From assembly GCA_012523155.1 (NCBI GenBank), contig JAAYJB010000371.1:1-9886 (forward strand): 9,886 nucleotides of DNA. Direction: 5' to 3'. The notes beneath the pieces were generated by a model that worked only from the letters and a program-made list of their open reading frames with translations, had not been told where the DNA came from and ran no database searches. Source of the stretch: Synergistaceae bacterium (GTDB lineage: Bacteria > Synergistota > Synergistia > Synergistales > Aminobacteriaceae). The translations under genes were made by a program, and so were the position numbers. This document shows, piece by piece, positions 1 through 7,035 of the stretch. Within the stretch, counting starts at the first letter, position 1. Each line of letters starts with the position of its first letter.

Positions 1-840
1 CAGCTGGAGGGATCGGTTCTTTTCATTTTCCAACCTGGAGAGGAAGGCTGCCCCGACGGTCCCGGGGGCGCAAAAAGGATGCTTGATGACGGCGCCTTCG
101 ACGATCCTGTACCATCCGCCATGGTGGGACTGCACACGGGCTGCATCTGGAAGGATTTTGTCCCCGGGGAGATCGGATACCGTTCCGGCGGCATCATGGC
201 CTGCATGGACCGCTTCGAGATACTGGTGAAAGGAAAGGGTTCCCACGGGGCATATCCCCACGGCTCCATCGACGCCATCTCCATTACCGGGCAGCTCATC
301 TCCGAGCTCCAGACCATAGTGAGCAGGGAGATCGATCCTCTTGAGCCGGCGGTTGTGAGCCTCGGCGAGGTACATGCCGGAACGGCCTTCAACATAATTC
401 CCGGGGAGTGCAGGATCACGGGAACGGTGCGGGCGCTGAACCAGGAGACGCGTGAATTCCTTGCCCGCAGGATCGAGGAGGTCGCGTCCGGGGTCGCCTC
501 GAGCATGAGGGGAAGCATTGAGTTCAAATATGGATGGGAAGGCCCTGCCCCCGTGATGAACGATCCTTCCATGACGGAGGAACTAAGGCTGGCCGCCGCG
601 AAGATCGTCGGAGAGGAAAAGGTCCGGGAAATTGCCCGTCCATCCATGGGCGGCGAGGATATCGCCTTCTTCCTTGAAAAGGCACCGGGAACATTCTTCT
701 ATCTCCCCGGCTGCAATGAAGAGAAGGGACAGACCTGGCCCCACCACAACAGCAAATTCGACATCGACGAGGACGTACTCTGGATAGGTCCTGCCGTCAT
801 GGCCACCATGGTCTTCGATTGGCTCAAAAAACAGGCCTGA
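1..840 (+). CDS. M20D-family amidohydrolase (hippurate/N-acyl amino acid hydrolase type), 5' end outside window
   Basis: The frame is open from base 1, so the gene starts upstream; 279 residues are visible. Members of this family cleave N-acyl or amide bonds of amino acid derivatives in the cytoplasm with a two-metal centre. Visible family marks, numbered in the fragment: QPGEE at 11-15 (catalytic and metal-binding Glu) followed by GAKRM; VGLH ending at His45; the dimerisation/lid domain with GSHGAYPH at 80-87; GTAFNIIP at 127-134; GTVRAL near 141-146; MGGEDIAFF at 216-224; and a late HHN at 248-250, probably supplying the last metal ligand. Family members are about 390-400 residues, so roughly 110-120 N-terminal residues, including the usual GCGHDGH-type motif, are missing from view. 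No frameshift is seen. The exact substrate cannot be read from sequence. It is unrelated in subfamily to the second M20 enzyme at 5703. Confidence 0.93.
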   Translation, partial: QLEGSVLFIFQPGEEGCPDGPGGAKRMLDDGAFDDPVPSAMVGLHTGCIWKDFVPGEIGYRSGGIMACMDRFEILVKGKGSHGAYPHGSIDAISITGQLISELQTIVSREIDPLEPAVVSLGEVHAGTAFNIIPGECRITGTVRALNQETREFLARRIEEVASGVASSMRGSIEFKYGWEGPAPVMNDPSMTEELRLAAAKIVGEEKVREIARPSMGGEDIAFFLEKAPGTFFYLPGCNEEKGQTWPHHNSKFDIDEDVLWIGPAVMATMVFDWLKKQA

Positions 841-899
841 TCCGGCGGGAAGGAACGATCTTTTTTTCACAATACGTAGTTTTACCTACTTTACACTCT

Positions 900-930
900 T
901 TGAAAAAAGTGGTAGCATCCCAGATATAAT
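900..930 (+). promoter_or_regulatory. Possible sigma70-type promoter P1
   Basis: TTGAAA (900-905) and a perfect TATAAT (925-930) are separated by 19 bases, slightly longer than the ideal 17. A start near 937 would lie almost 300 bases before the efflux adaptor start. It would therefore make either a long structured leader or a separate small RNA. Confidence 0.4.
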
Positions 931-1018
931 GCTTTGAATACAATCGTTTTTCCAGTTAATTTTCATTGATTAATGGTTTGGCCCGGTTCCCGGGCTGATT
1001 CATTCTATCCCTGAACAT

Positions 1019-1045
1019 CGGGGCCGGCGGTTTCTGCCGGCCCCG
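1019..1045 (+). other. Strong GC-rich hairpin (possible terminator or structured RNA end)
   Basis: A perfect 10-bp stem, CGGGGCCGGC (1019-1028) with GCCGGCCCCG (1036-1045), closes a 7-base loop. It is not followed by a clean T-run, only by a C/T-rich stretch, so intrinsic termination is uncertain. It lies 180 bases after the M20D stop and just before promoter P2, a position that suits ending upstream transcription. Confidence 0.5.
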
Positions 1046-1077
1046 CCTCCTTCTCCCCATGTCTATAAATTATCTCG

Positions 1078-1106
1078 TTGTACAAATTCCTTTTTTCCTG
1101 TATATT
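1078..1106 (+). promoter_or_regulatory. Probable promoter P2 of the RND efflux operon
   Basis: TTGTAC (1078-1083) and TATATT (1101-1106) are spaced by exactly 17 bases, and TG directly precedes the -10. Transcription would start near 1113 and give a leader of about 120 bases before the TTG start at 1233. It is the best placed promoter for the adaptor-permease operon. Confidence 0.55.
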
Positions 1107-1149
1107 CAAATATGCCCTGTCCTGAAACGCATTTTTCTGCAGCCCTTCT

Positions 1150-1183
1150 CCGCCCTGCCATGAGAGATCGCATTCCAGGCGGG
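1150..1183 (+). other. Leader hairpin upstream of the efflux operon
   Basis: CCGCCCTG (1150-1157) can pair with CAGGCGGG (1176-1183) with one bulged base, across an 18-base loop. It would lie in the 5' leader made from P2. A T-rich but interrupted stretch follows. It could affect expression of the adaptor gene or be incidental. Confidence 0.25.
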
Positions 1184-1216
1184 CATCTTTATTTCCCCCT
1201 GCGCTACACCTATCTG

Positions 1217-1223
1217 AAGGAGG
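1217..1223 (+). promoter_or_regulatory. Ribosome binding site fixing a TTG start
   Basis: AAGGAGG at 1217-1223 abuts an in-frame TTG at 1224, leaving no spacer, but stands 9 bases before the in-frame TTG at 1233. No ATG lies near. Translation therefore most likely begins at TTG 1233. Confidence 0.7.
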
Positions 1224-1232
1224 TTGAATATA

Positions 1233-2528
1233 TTGGGTCTTCTGTCGAAAAAACGAATTGCAGGCCTGTTCGTAACTGCTGTCCTTGCAGCCGGGGTATA
1301 TTTCTTTACAGCCTCCGGGCCTGGGCAGGAGAAAACTCCTCCCCCACCCGCTGCGGCGCGACCGGTAAAATACATGACCATAGCCAGAAGAGAATCCGGC
1401 GGGGAACGGATTTTCCCGGGCAAAATTGTGGCATCTCAGAAGGTCAATCTTTCCTTCAGGGTTTCGGGCCAGGTCATCGAGCTGCCCTCGGTCAAGGGGG
1501 TCTTCGTTGAAAAAGGGACGCTGCTCGCGCGGCTTGACCCGAGGGATTTCAGGGTGCAGCTTGCGAACGCACAAAGCGACCTCGGCAACGCGAAGGCCCA
1601 GCTATCAGCCATGAAGGCAGGGGCACGGAAAGAGGAGGTCGCCATGCTTTCCGCGAAGACGGAATCAGCAAGAGCCCAGATGACCGATGCCATGACCACC
1701 ATGGAAAGGGTGGAAAAACTGTACAAGGCAGGCGGGTTTTCCAGGGCAGAGTACGACAAGGCACGGACATCCTACCAGGTCGCCCGCTCCGCGTACCAGA
1801 GTGCCACGCAGGAACTGGCAAAAGCCCGGTCAGGCGCCAGGACCGAAGACGTATCCGCCATGGAGTTCACCATCCAGGGTATCGAAGGACGGGTCACCGC
1901 TGCGGAGAACGCCCTCAGGGACACTGAGCTCAGGGCTCCCTTCAGCGGGGTGATAATCGACAGGTATGTTGACAACAACCAGAGCATCCAGAAAGACCAG
2001 TCCATCGTCAGCCTCCAGGATCTCCAGTCCCTCGAGGTCTCCATCTCCGTATCCGAACGACTTGTGGCAATGACGGGAAAAACGGATTACGGGCCCGTCT
2101 CCGCACGGTTCAGCGCCATTCCCGAAAAACGTTTCCCCCTGGTCTACAAGGAAGCTTCCGCCTCAGCCGATCCGCAGACCCAGACCTACCCGGTGACATT
2201 CTCACTGGAAAAACCTGAAGAGATCACTGTCCTGCCCGGAATGACGGTGGACGTGATCGTCTCGGGGCTCGGACATTCCGCTGACATTCCCCTGGAGGTA
2301 CCCTCGGAAGCTGTCTTCGCGAAAGAGGGAACCGAGCACTACGTGTGGAAAATAGTCGGGAGCGATTCTCTCACGGTATCCGCCGTTCCGGTCAGTGTGG
2401 GCGGGTTCCGGGAGGACATGGCCGAGATCCGGGGGGATCTTGGACCCGGTGACAGGATCGTCACCGCCGGAGCCTCCTTCCTTCTGGAAGGGGATCCCGT
2501 AACCCTGTACACGGGACCCCGCCGATAG
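1233..2528 (+). CDS. RND efflux periplasmic adaptor (membrane fusion protein, HlyD/AcrA type)
   Basis: This 431-residue protein links an inner-membrane RND pump to an outer-membrane channel across the periplasm. A basic N-terminus (SKKR) leads into one hydrophobic segment at about residues 8-26. No lipobox Cys is visible, so the protein is probably anchored by an uncleaved helix or carries a signal peptide. A Pro/Ala-rich linker follows. The first half of the lipoyl domain is near 62-105 (FPGKIVASQKVNLSFRVSGQV). An Ala/Gln/Glu-rich alpha-helical hairpin runs from about 108 to 230 and carries the twin phrases AGARKEEV and SGARTEDV. The lipoyl domain closes with LRAPFSGVI near 233-241, followed by beta-barrel and membrane-proximal domains. 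The length fits the family. The start is the TTG dictated by the upstream AAGGAGG; TTG 1224 is the in-frame alternative. The permease begins 12 bases after the stop, so the two form an operon. Confidence 0.92.
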   Translation: MGLLSKKRIAGLFVTAVLAAGVYFFTASGPGQEKTPPPPAAARPVKYMTIARRESGGERIFPGKIVASQKVNLSFRVSGQVIELPSVKGVFVEKGTLLARLDPRDFRVQLANAQSDLGNAKAQLSAMKAGARKEEVAMLSAKTESARAQMTDAMTTMERVEKLYKAGGFSRAEYDKARTSYQVARSAYQSATQELAKARSGARTEDVSAMEFTIQGIEGRVTAAENALRDTELRAPFSGVIIDRYVDNNQSIQKDQSIVSLQDLQSLEVSISVSERLVAMTGKTDYGPVSARFSAIPEKRFPLVYKEASASADPQTQTYPVTFSLEKPEEITVLPGMTVDVIVSGLGHSADIPLEVPSEAVFAKEGTEHYVWKIVGSDSLTVSAVPVSVGGFREDMAEIRGDLGPGDRIVTAGASFLLEGDPVTLYTGPRR

Positions 2529-2540
2529 CTGAGGGCCGTC

Positions 2541-5500
2541 ATGAACTTCGCCGATTTTTCCCTCAGGAAAAGCACAATTATGTGGTTTCTCACTATCCTG
2601 ATCGCCATCAGCGGGATCTGGGCCTACGGAAAACTGGGAAAGCTGGAAGATCCCTCCTTCACTATAAAGACAGCGGCAATAAGCACTCCCTATCCGGGAG
2701 CATCGCCCCGGGAAGTTGAAGAGGAGGTGACGTCCCTCATCGAATCAGCGGCCCAGAAGCTCGGGCAGACAGACAAGGTCAGGTCGCTGTCGAAGGAAGG
2801 ACTGTCACTGGTGTACGTGGACATCAAGGATACATTCACGGCAAAGGATCTCCCCCAGATATGGGATGAACTCCGCAGAAAAATCACAGATGTCCAGTCC
2901 AGCCTTCCCCCGGGGTCGGGGCCATCGGTGGTGAACGATGACTACGGAGACGTCTACGGCGTTTATTTCGCCCTCACCGGAGAGGGCTACTCTTTCCGGG
3001 AGCTTGAGGATCACGCGGATTTCCTGCGGCGGGAACTCCTTCTCGTCCCCGGGGTGGCCAACGTGGATATTGCAGGCATCCAGCAGGAGACTATATACCT
3101 GGAAGTGGACCGGACGCGGATGGCCTCCTTCGGAATATCAATGGACGAGATGTTCAACCTCATCTCGGCGCAGAACATCGTGACCGGCGCCGGATCGGCC
3201 CGGGTCGGCCCCGAATACCTGCGAATCGCGCCCACCGGATATTTCTCTTCCCTTGACGTGCTCGAAAACCTTCTTCTGCGCGGAGGGTCGGGGCAGACCC
3301 TCCGCCTCGGAGATATCGCCCGCATCTACAGGGGATATACCGATCCTCCGAGAAACGCCATGCGGTACAACGGCAGGCCGGCGATCGGTATCGGAGTCTC
3401 CAACGTGGACGGCGGCAACGTGATAACCATAGGCGAAGCGGTGAACAATCGCCTGCAGGAACTTCTGCCCCGGACGCCTGTCGGCATGGAAATGCACCTG
3501 ATCTATTACCAGGCCGATACCGTCAGTGACTCCATCAAAAACTTCATCGTCAACCTTCTCGAGGCACTCGCCATCGTGCTCGCCATCCTCCTGATCTTCA
3601 TGGGACTGAGGAGCGGACTGCTTATCGGAGCCATGCTCCTGCTCACTATCCTTGCAACATTCGTTGCCATGAAGATAACTGCCATCGACCTCCACAGCAT
3701 CTCGCTCGGAGCGCTCATCATCGCGCTGGGCATGCTCGTGGACAACGCAATAGTGATCGCTGACGGCATCCTCGTGGGAGTCCAGCAGGGAAAGGATGCC
3801 GAAACTTCAGCACGCGAAGTCGTGGAACAGACCCAGATGCCCCTTCTCGGCGCCACGATCATCGCTGTGATCGCCTTCGCCCCCATCGGGCTCTCTCCGG
3901 ACAGCACGGGTGAATTCTGCAAGAGCCTCTTCCAGGTCGTGGGAATTTCCCTCATGCTCAGCTGGGTGCTCGCGGTCACAGTCACACCGCTGGCCGGCGC
4001 CGCGATTCTGAAGGCCCCCGGATCCGGCGAAGGAAAAGACCCCTACGATACACTCATTTACCGGACTTACCGGGGATTCCTCCGACTCTGCCTCACCCAC
4101 AGGAAGACCGTCATACTCGCTGTACTCGCCTTACTGGCACTTTCACTGGCAGCGTTCAGCAAGGTGGATAAATCATTCTTCCCCAACTCCACGAGCCCCA
4201 TGTTCACCGTGGATTTCTGGAGGGCCAGGGGATCAGGCGTTGAGGCAACCCTTGCCGACGGGGAAAAAATGCAGCAGTTCCTCGCAGCGCAGCCCGAGAC
4301 GAAATCAGTCGCAGTCTACGCAGGGGAAGGAGCCCTCCGGTTCATCCTCACTTACACTCCGGGAGACCCCGCTTCAAACTACGGTCATCTTATCGTGGAG
4401 GCCCATGATTCAGAAGGAGCCGAGACACTGAAAAAAAGGCTCGGAGACTTTGTGGCCGCTGAAATGCCCCATCTCGACCCGAGGATCCGCTCCTTCAGCA
4501 AGGGGACCGGGGGCGGTGCCAAGGTCCAGGTCCGTTTTCTCGGCGAGGACTCCTCCGCCCTCCGCAGCATCCGCGATAAAACAGTGGCCATAATGAAATC
4601 CGACCCTGACAGCATCAACATACGGGACAACTGGGGAGAACGTGTGAAGATAATCCGCCCCGTGCTGGACGACAATGTTCAGGAACTCGGACTGACCAGG
4701 AGGGACGTGGCCAACGCCATCAAAACATCCTATACGGGTATCCGCGCCGGGATCTTTCGGGAAGGGGAGAAACTCGTGCCCATCGTCGCCCGCCTTCCCC
4801 TGAAGGAACGGGGAAACGTGGAAAACCTGGAGGAGACCCAGATCTGGAGTTCTATCTCCCGCAGGTATATCCCCCTCGCACAGGTTATTTCCTCGGTCCT
4901 CGTGGAGGCGGAGGATCCCATGATCTACCGGATCAACAGGATGAGGGCCATCACCGTGGAAACCGACAGCGGATCGGGGGCTGCGGGGGCTCTTTTCGGG
5001 AGGCTTCGGGAAAAAATCGAATCCATTCCACTCCCTGCCGGAGTGACAATGGAATGGGGAGGAGAATACGAAAACTCCCGGAAAGCGCAGGGAGGTCTCA
5101 TGGGCATGATCCCCGTGGCCTTCATGGTTATCGTGGTGATCCTGGTCGCCCTTTTCAACGGGATCCGGCAGCCGGTCATCATACTTCTCTGCCTTCCCCT
5201 GTCCATCATGGGCCTTTCCGTGGGACTGCTCGTCATGGATAAATCCTTTGACTTCCTGGCACTCCTGGGTTTCCTGAGCCTGGCCGGCATGCTCATCAAG
5301 AACGCCATCGTGCTCATCGACCAGATCGACCTTGAGATCAGGGAGGGGAAGGCACCATTCAACGCCATCCTCGATTCAGGGGTCAGCAGGTGCCGCCCCG
5401 TAATGATGGCTGCGCTCACCACCGTCCTCGGAATGGTTCCCCTGTACTTTGACGTACTTTTCTCCGCCATGGCCGTGACTATCATGTTCGGACTTTCCTT

Positions 5501-5561
5501 TGCGACAGTGCTCACGCTGGTTGTCGTCCCGGTGCTCTACGGGGAAGCGTTAAAAGCGTAA
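2541..5561 (+). CDS. RND efflux permease, HAE1/AcrB-like, inner-membrane subunit
   Basis: This 1006-residue proton-driven pump shows the duplicated RND layout. TM1 is near 12-31, followed by a large periplasmic porter domain. TM2-6 lie between about 335 and 490 and TM7 near 518-540. A second porter domain follows, then TM8-12 from about 854 to 1004. The proton relay is partly visible: LVDNAIV puts Asp401 and Asn402 where AcrB has Asp407-Asp408. LIKNAIV gives Lys920 for Lys940, and SRCRP gives Arg950 for Arg971. The position of AcrB Thr978 is Ala957. The protein ends right after TM12, without the charged tail of AcrB (1049 residues). The N-terminus (YPGASPREVEEEVTSLIE) resembles TriC-like and other HAE1 pumps. 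There is no heavy-metal Met signature that I can see, so drugs or amphipathic compounds are likelier substrates, though none can be named. GAGGG at 2531-2535 supports the ATG. Confidence 0.94.
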   Translation: MNFADFSLRKSTIMWFLTILIAISGIWAYGKLGKLEDPSFTIKTAAISTPYPGASPREVEEEVTSLIESAAQKLGQTDKVRSLSKEGLSLVYVDIKDTFTAKDLPQIWDELRRKITDVQSSLPPGSGPSVVNDDYGDVYGVYFALTGEGYSFRELEDHADFLRRELLLVPGVANVDIAGIQQETIYLEVDRTRMASFGISMDEMFNLISAQNIVTGAGSARVGPEYLRIAPTGYFSSLDVLENLLLRGGSGQTLRLGDIARIYRGYTDPPRNAMRYNGRPAIGIGVSNVDGGNVITIGEAVNNRLQELLPRTPVGMEMHLIYYQADTVSDSIKNFIVNLLEALAIVLAILLIFMGLRSGLLIGAMLLLTILATFVAMKITAIDLHSISLGALIIALGMLVDNAIVIADGILVGVQQGKDAETSAREVVEQTQMPLLGATIIAVIAFAPIGLSPDSTGEFCKSLFQVVGISLMLSWVLAVTVTPLAGAAILKAPGSGEGKDPYDTLIYRTYRGFLRLCLTHRKTVILAVLALLALSLAAFSKVDKSFFPNSTSPMFTVDFWRARGSGVEATLADGEKMQQFLAAQPETKSVAVYAGEGALRFILTYTPGDPASNYGHLIVEAHDSEGAETLKKRLGDFVAAEMPHLDPRIRSFSKGTGGGAKVQVRFLGEDSSALRSIRDKTVAIMKSDPDSINIRDNWGERVKIIRPVLDDNVQELGLTRRDVANAIKTSYTGIRAGIFREGEKLVPIVARLPLKERGNVENLEETQIWSSISRRYIPLAQVISSVLVEAEDPMIYRINRMRAITVETDSGSGAAGALFGRLREKIESIPLPAGVTMEWGGEYENSRKAQGGLMGMIPVAFMVIVVILVALFNGIRQPVIILLCLPLSIMGLSVGLLVMDKSFDFLALLGFLSLAGMLIKNAIVLIDQIDLEIREGKAPFNAILDSGVSRCRPVMMAALTTVLGMVPLYFDVLFSAMAVTIMFGLSFATVLTLVVVPVLYGEALKA

Positions 5562-5574
5562 AGATCGGTACAGG

Positions 5575-5608
5575 ATCCGGCCCATCAGCCAGGGGGCCGG
5601 ATTTTTTT
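5575..5608 (+). terminator. Intrinsic terminator of the efflux operon
   Basis: A perfect 9-bp stem, ATCCGGCCC (5575-5583) with GGGCCGGAT (5594-5602), has a 10-base loop and runs into seven T residues (5602-5608). It starts 14 bases after the permease stop. Confidence 0.9.
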
Positions 5609-5650
5609 CACTTTTGAAATACCCTCCTTTTTTTCATTTCTTCAATCTTG

Positions 5651-5656
5651 TATAAT
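5651..5656 (+). promoter_or_regulatory. Probable -10 box for the hydrolase-membrane protein operon
   Basis: A perfect TATAAT lies 46 bases before the hydrolase ATG and after the efflux terminator. The T-rich stretch around 5628-5636 is the only -35 candidate at normal distance and matches poorly. An activator may be needed, or the call may be wrong. Confidence 0.45.
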
Positions 5657-5702
5657 ATGAAATGTTTTCAAGTAACTATAGTGACGAACAGGAGGGCTTT
5701 CC

Positions 5703-6944
5703 ATGGCGTTTTCTATTGACAGAGACCGGCTCATAAAAGAACTGGAGGATCTGGGCAGATTCAACAGAACTCCCGAAGAGGGCGTGACCAGGTTTTCGTT
5801 TTCTCCCGAGGATGGGATGGCCAGAGAATACCTTTTATCGATTTTTGCATCCATGGGACTGAAAGTATCCGTGGATGGGGCGGGAAACATGCGGGCGCGC
5901 CTGGAGGGTTCAGATCCGGACGCGCCTGCTGTTTTATCGGGATCCCACATAGATACTGTTCTCCACGGAGGCTGTTATGACGGTACCGTGGGTACCCTCG
6001 GTGCTTTGGAAGCGGTTCGCGCCATCGCGGAGAGCGATCTTCCGCACCGCCATCCTATCGAGGTCATCGTCTTTTCTGAAGAGGAGGGATCAAATTTCGG
6101 CTCCACCCTCTCGGGAAGCAAGGCCCTGGTGGGAAAATACAGCCTCGAAGACATGGAAAACCTCAAGGATCCGGAGGGAAAATCCATGGCTGAAATGGCC
6201 AGGGATGCGGGATACGAACCGGAAACCATGGCGGACTTTCTTCTCCGTCCCGGTGATATCAGGGCAATGGTTGAGCTTCACGTTGAACAGAGCGTTGTGC
6301 TGGAGTCCATGGGCGTCCCGGTAGGCATTGTGGAAGCAGTTGCCGGGATCAGGGTCGTTGAAATCAGGATGAAGGGGACCGCCAACCATGCAGGTGCCAC
6401 TCCCATGACGCTGCGCCGCGATCCGCTCGTTGCGGCGGCTCACATAATGGCCCAGATCGAAACCCTTGCCCGTGGATCGGGTACAGGCACTACCGTGGCC
6501 ACAGTAGGAAAAATCGCATGTTTCCCCAACGTCTCCAATATTATTCCGGGAGAGATCCGCTTTACCGTGGAGATCAGGGACGTGAAGGCTGCGGGCATAC
6601 AATCCGTCCTCGACGGTATCTCAGCCCTTGCTCCCGCCATAGCCGCATCACGGGATATCTCACTCGAGATCATTTCCGTGTCCGATTCCGATCCGGTGCA
6701 GCTTGATGGAGACATTGCCTCATTGTCAGAGGAATGTGCCGCAAAAAGAGATATTCCCTGCGTGAGGATGAACAGCGGCGCCGTGCACGATGCCTGTATG
6801 CTCGCTCCCATTGTCGCAACGGGAATGCTTTTTATCCCGAGCAGGGGGGGCAGAAGCCACGTGCCGGAGGAATACAGCGACCCTGACGATATCGAAAAAG
6901 GGGTTTCTCTGCTGGCGGATGTGCTGTACGAACTTGCCAGATGA
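5703..6944 (+). CDS. M20 Zn-dependent hydrolase, N-carbamoyl-L-amino acid hydrolase / allantoate amidohydrolase family
   Basis: This 413-residue cytosolic enzyme belongs to the hydantoinase/carbamoylase group, which releases ammonia and CO2 from N-carbamoyl amino acids, ureido acids or allantoate. The metal ligands are readable: GSHIDTV gives His82, GGCYDG gives Asp93, FSEEEGSNF gives Glu127 (general base) and Glu128, ELHVEQ gives His193, and SHVPEE gives His386. The lid/dimer domain carries GTANHAGATPM (His229), Asn279 and Arg292, the usual grips for the substrate carboxylate. The family's GAGHDA motif reads GAVHDA at 359-364 (Val361). Length is normal and the frame is intact. AGGAGG at 5690-5695, 7 bases before the ATG, fixes the start. 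The next gene begins 91 bases on with no terminator between, so it is probably the first gene of an operon with two membrane proteins. The substrate (carbamoyl amino acid, allantoate or other amide) is undecided. Confidence 0.9.
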   Translation: MAFSIDRDRLIKELEDLGRFNRTPEEGVTRFSFSPEDGMAREYLLSIFASMGLKVSVDGAGNMRARLEGSDPDAPAVLSGSHIDTVLHGGCYDGTVGTLGALEAVRAIAESDLPHRHPIEVIVFSEEEGSNFGSTLSGSKALVGKYSLEDMENLKDPEGKSMAEMARDAGYEPETMADFLLRPGDIRAMVELHVEQSVVLESMGVPVGIVEAVAGIRVVEIRMKGTANHAGATPMTLRRDPLVAAAHIMAQIETLARGSGTGTTVATVGKIACFPNVSNIIPGEIRFTVEIRDVKAAGIQSVLDGISALAPAIAASRDISLEIISVSDSDPVQLDGDIASLSEECAAKRDIPCVRMNSGAVHDACMLAPIVATGMLFIPSRGGRSHVPEEYSDPDDIEKGVSLLADVLYELAR

Positions 6945-7035
6945 GAGGATGGTGATCCACGCGGTAGGAAAAAGCAGCCTGTTGCGCATCGGAAGTGAGT
7001 GGGGGAATTATTGAGAGATTAGAGAGGAAAGCGAG

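Larger units (their letters stand above)
841..1232. other. 392-base intergenic region with promoters and hairpins, no gene
   Basis: No convincing coding sequence lies here. Short open frames on both strands have no ribosome binding site or family resemblance. A T-run at 861-867 follows only a weak GATC/GATC pairing, so it is a doubtful terminator for the upstream hydrolase. Further on come a promoter-like pair (900-930), a bulged inverted repeat (952-976), a small GCCCGG/CCGGGC hairpin (981-995), a strong GC-rich hairpin (1019-1045), a better promoter (1078-1106), another hairpin (1150-1183) and the RBS of the efflux operon (1217-1223). Confidence 0.7.

Noticed and set aside
877..890. GTAG-6-CTAC inverted repeat as an operator
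   Set aside because: The arms are only 4 bases and expected by chance in a 390-base gap.
981..995. GGTTC inside GCCCGGTTCCCGGGC as part of a tRNA T-arm
   Set aside because: The loop is only 3 bases, and no acceptor stem, anticodon arm or CCA end can be drawn around it.
1005..1574. 189-codon open frame on the minus strand
   Set aside because: It runs antisense through the adaptor start and the leader, has no family resemblance, and its composition mirrors the + strand gene.
3138..3695. 185-codon open frame on the minus strand
   Set aside because: It lies wholly inside the RND permease gene; the His/Asp-rich composition is what the reverse frame of a membrane protein gives.
4925..5515. 196-codon minus-strand open frame
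   Set aside because: It is a shadow of the permease TM8-12 region, with no ribosome binding site or recognised domain.
5614..5619. TTGAAA as the -35 of the TATAAT at 5651
   Set aside because: The spacing is 31 bases, far outside the usable range, and it sits just after the terminator T-run.
6945..7035. Possible terminator or promoter between the hydrolase and DUF5058 genes
   Set aside because: No stable stem followed by T residues and no -35/-10 pair is visible; the gap is read as operon-internal.
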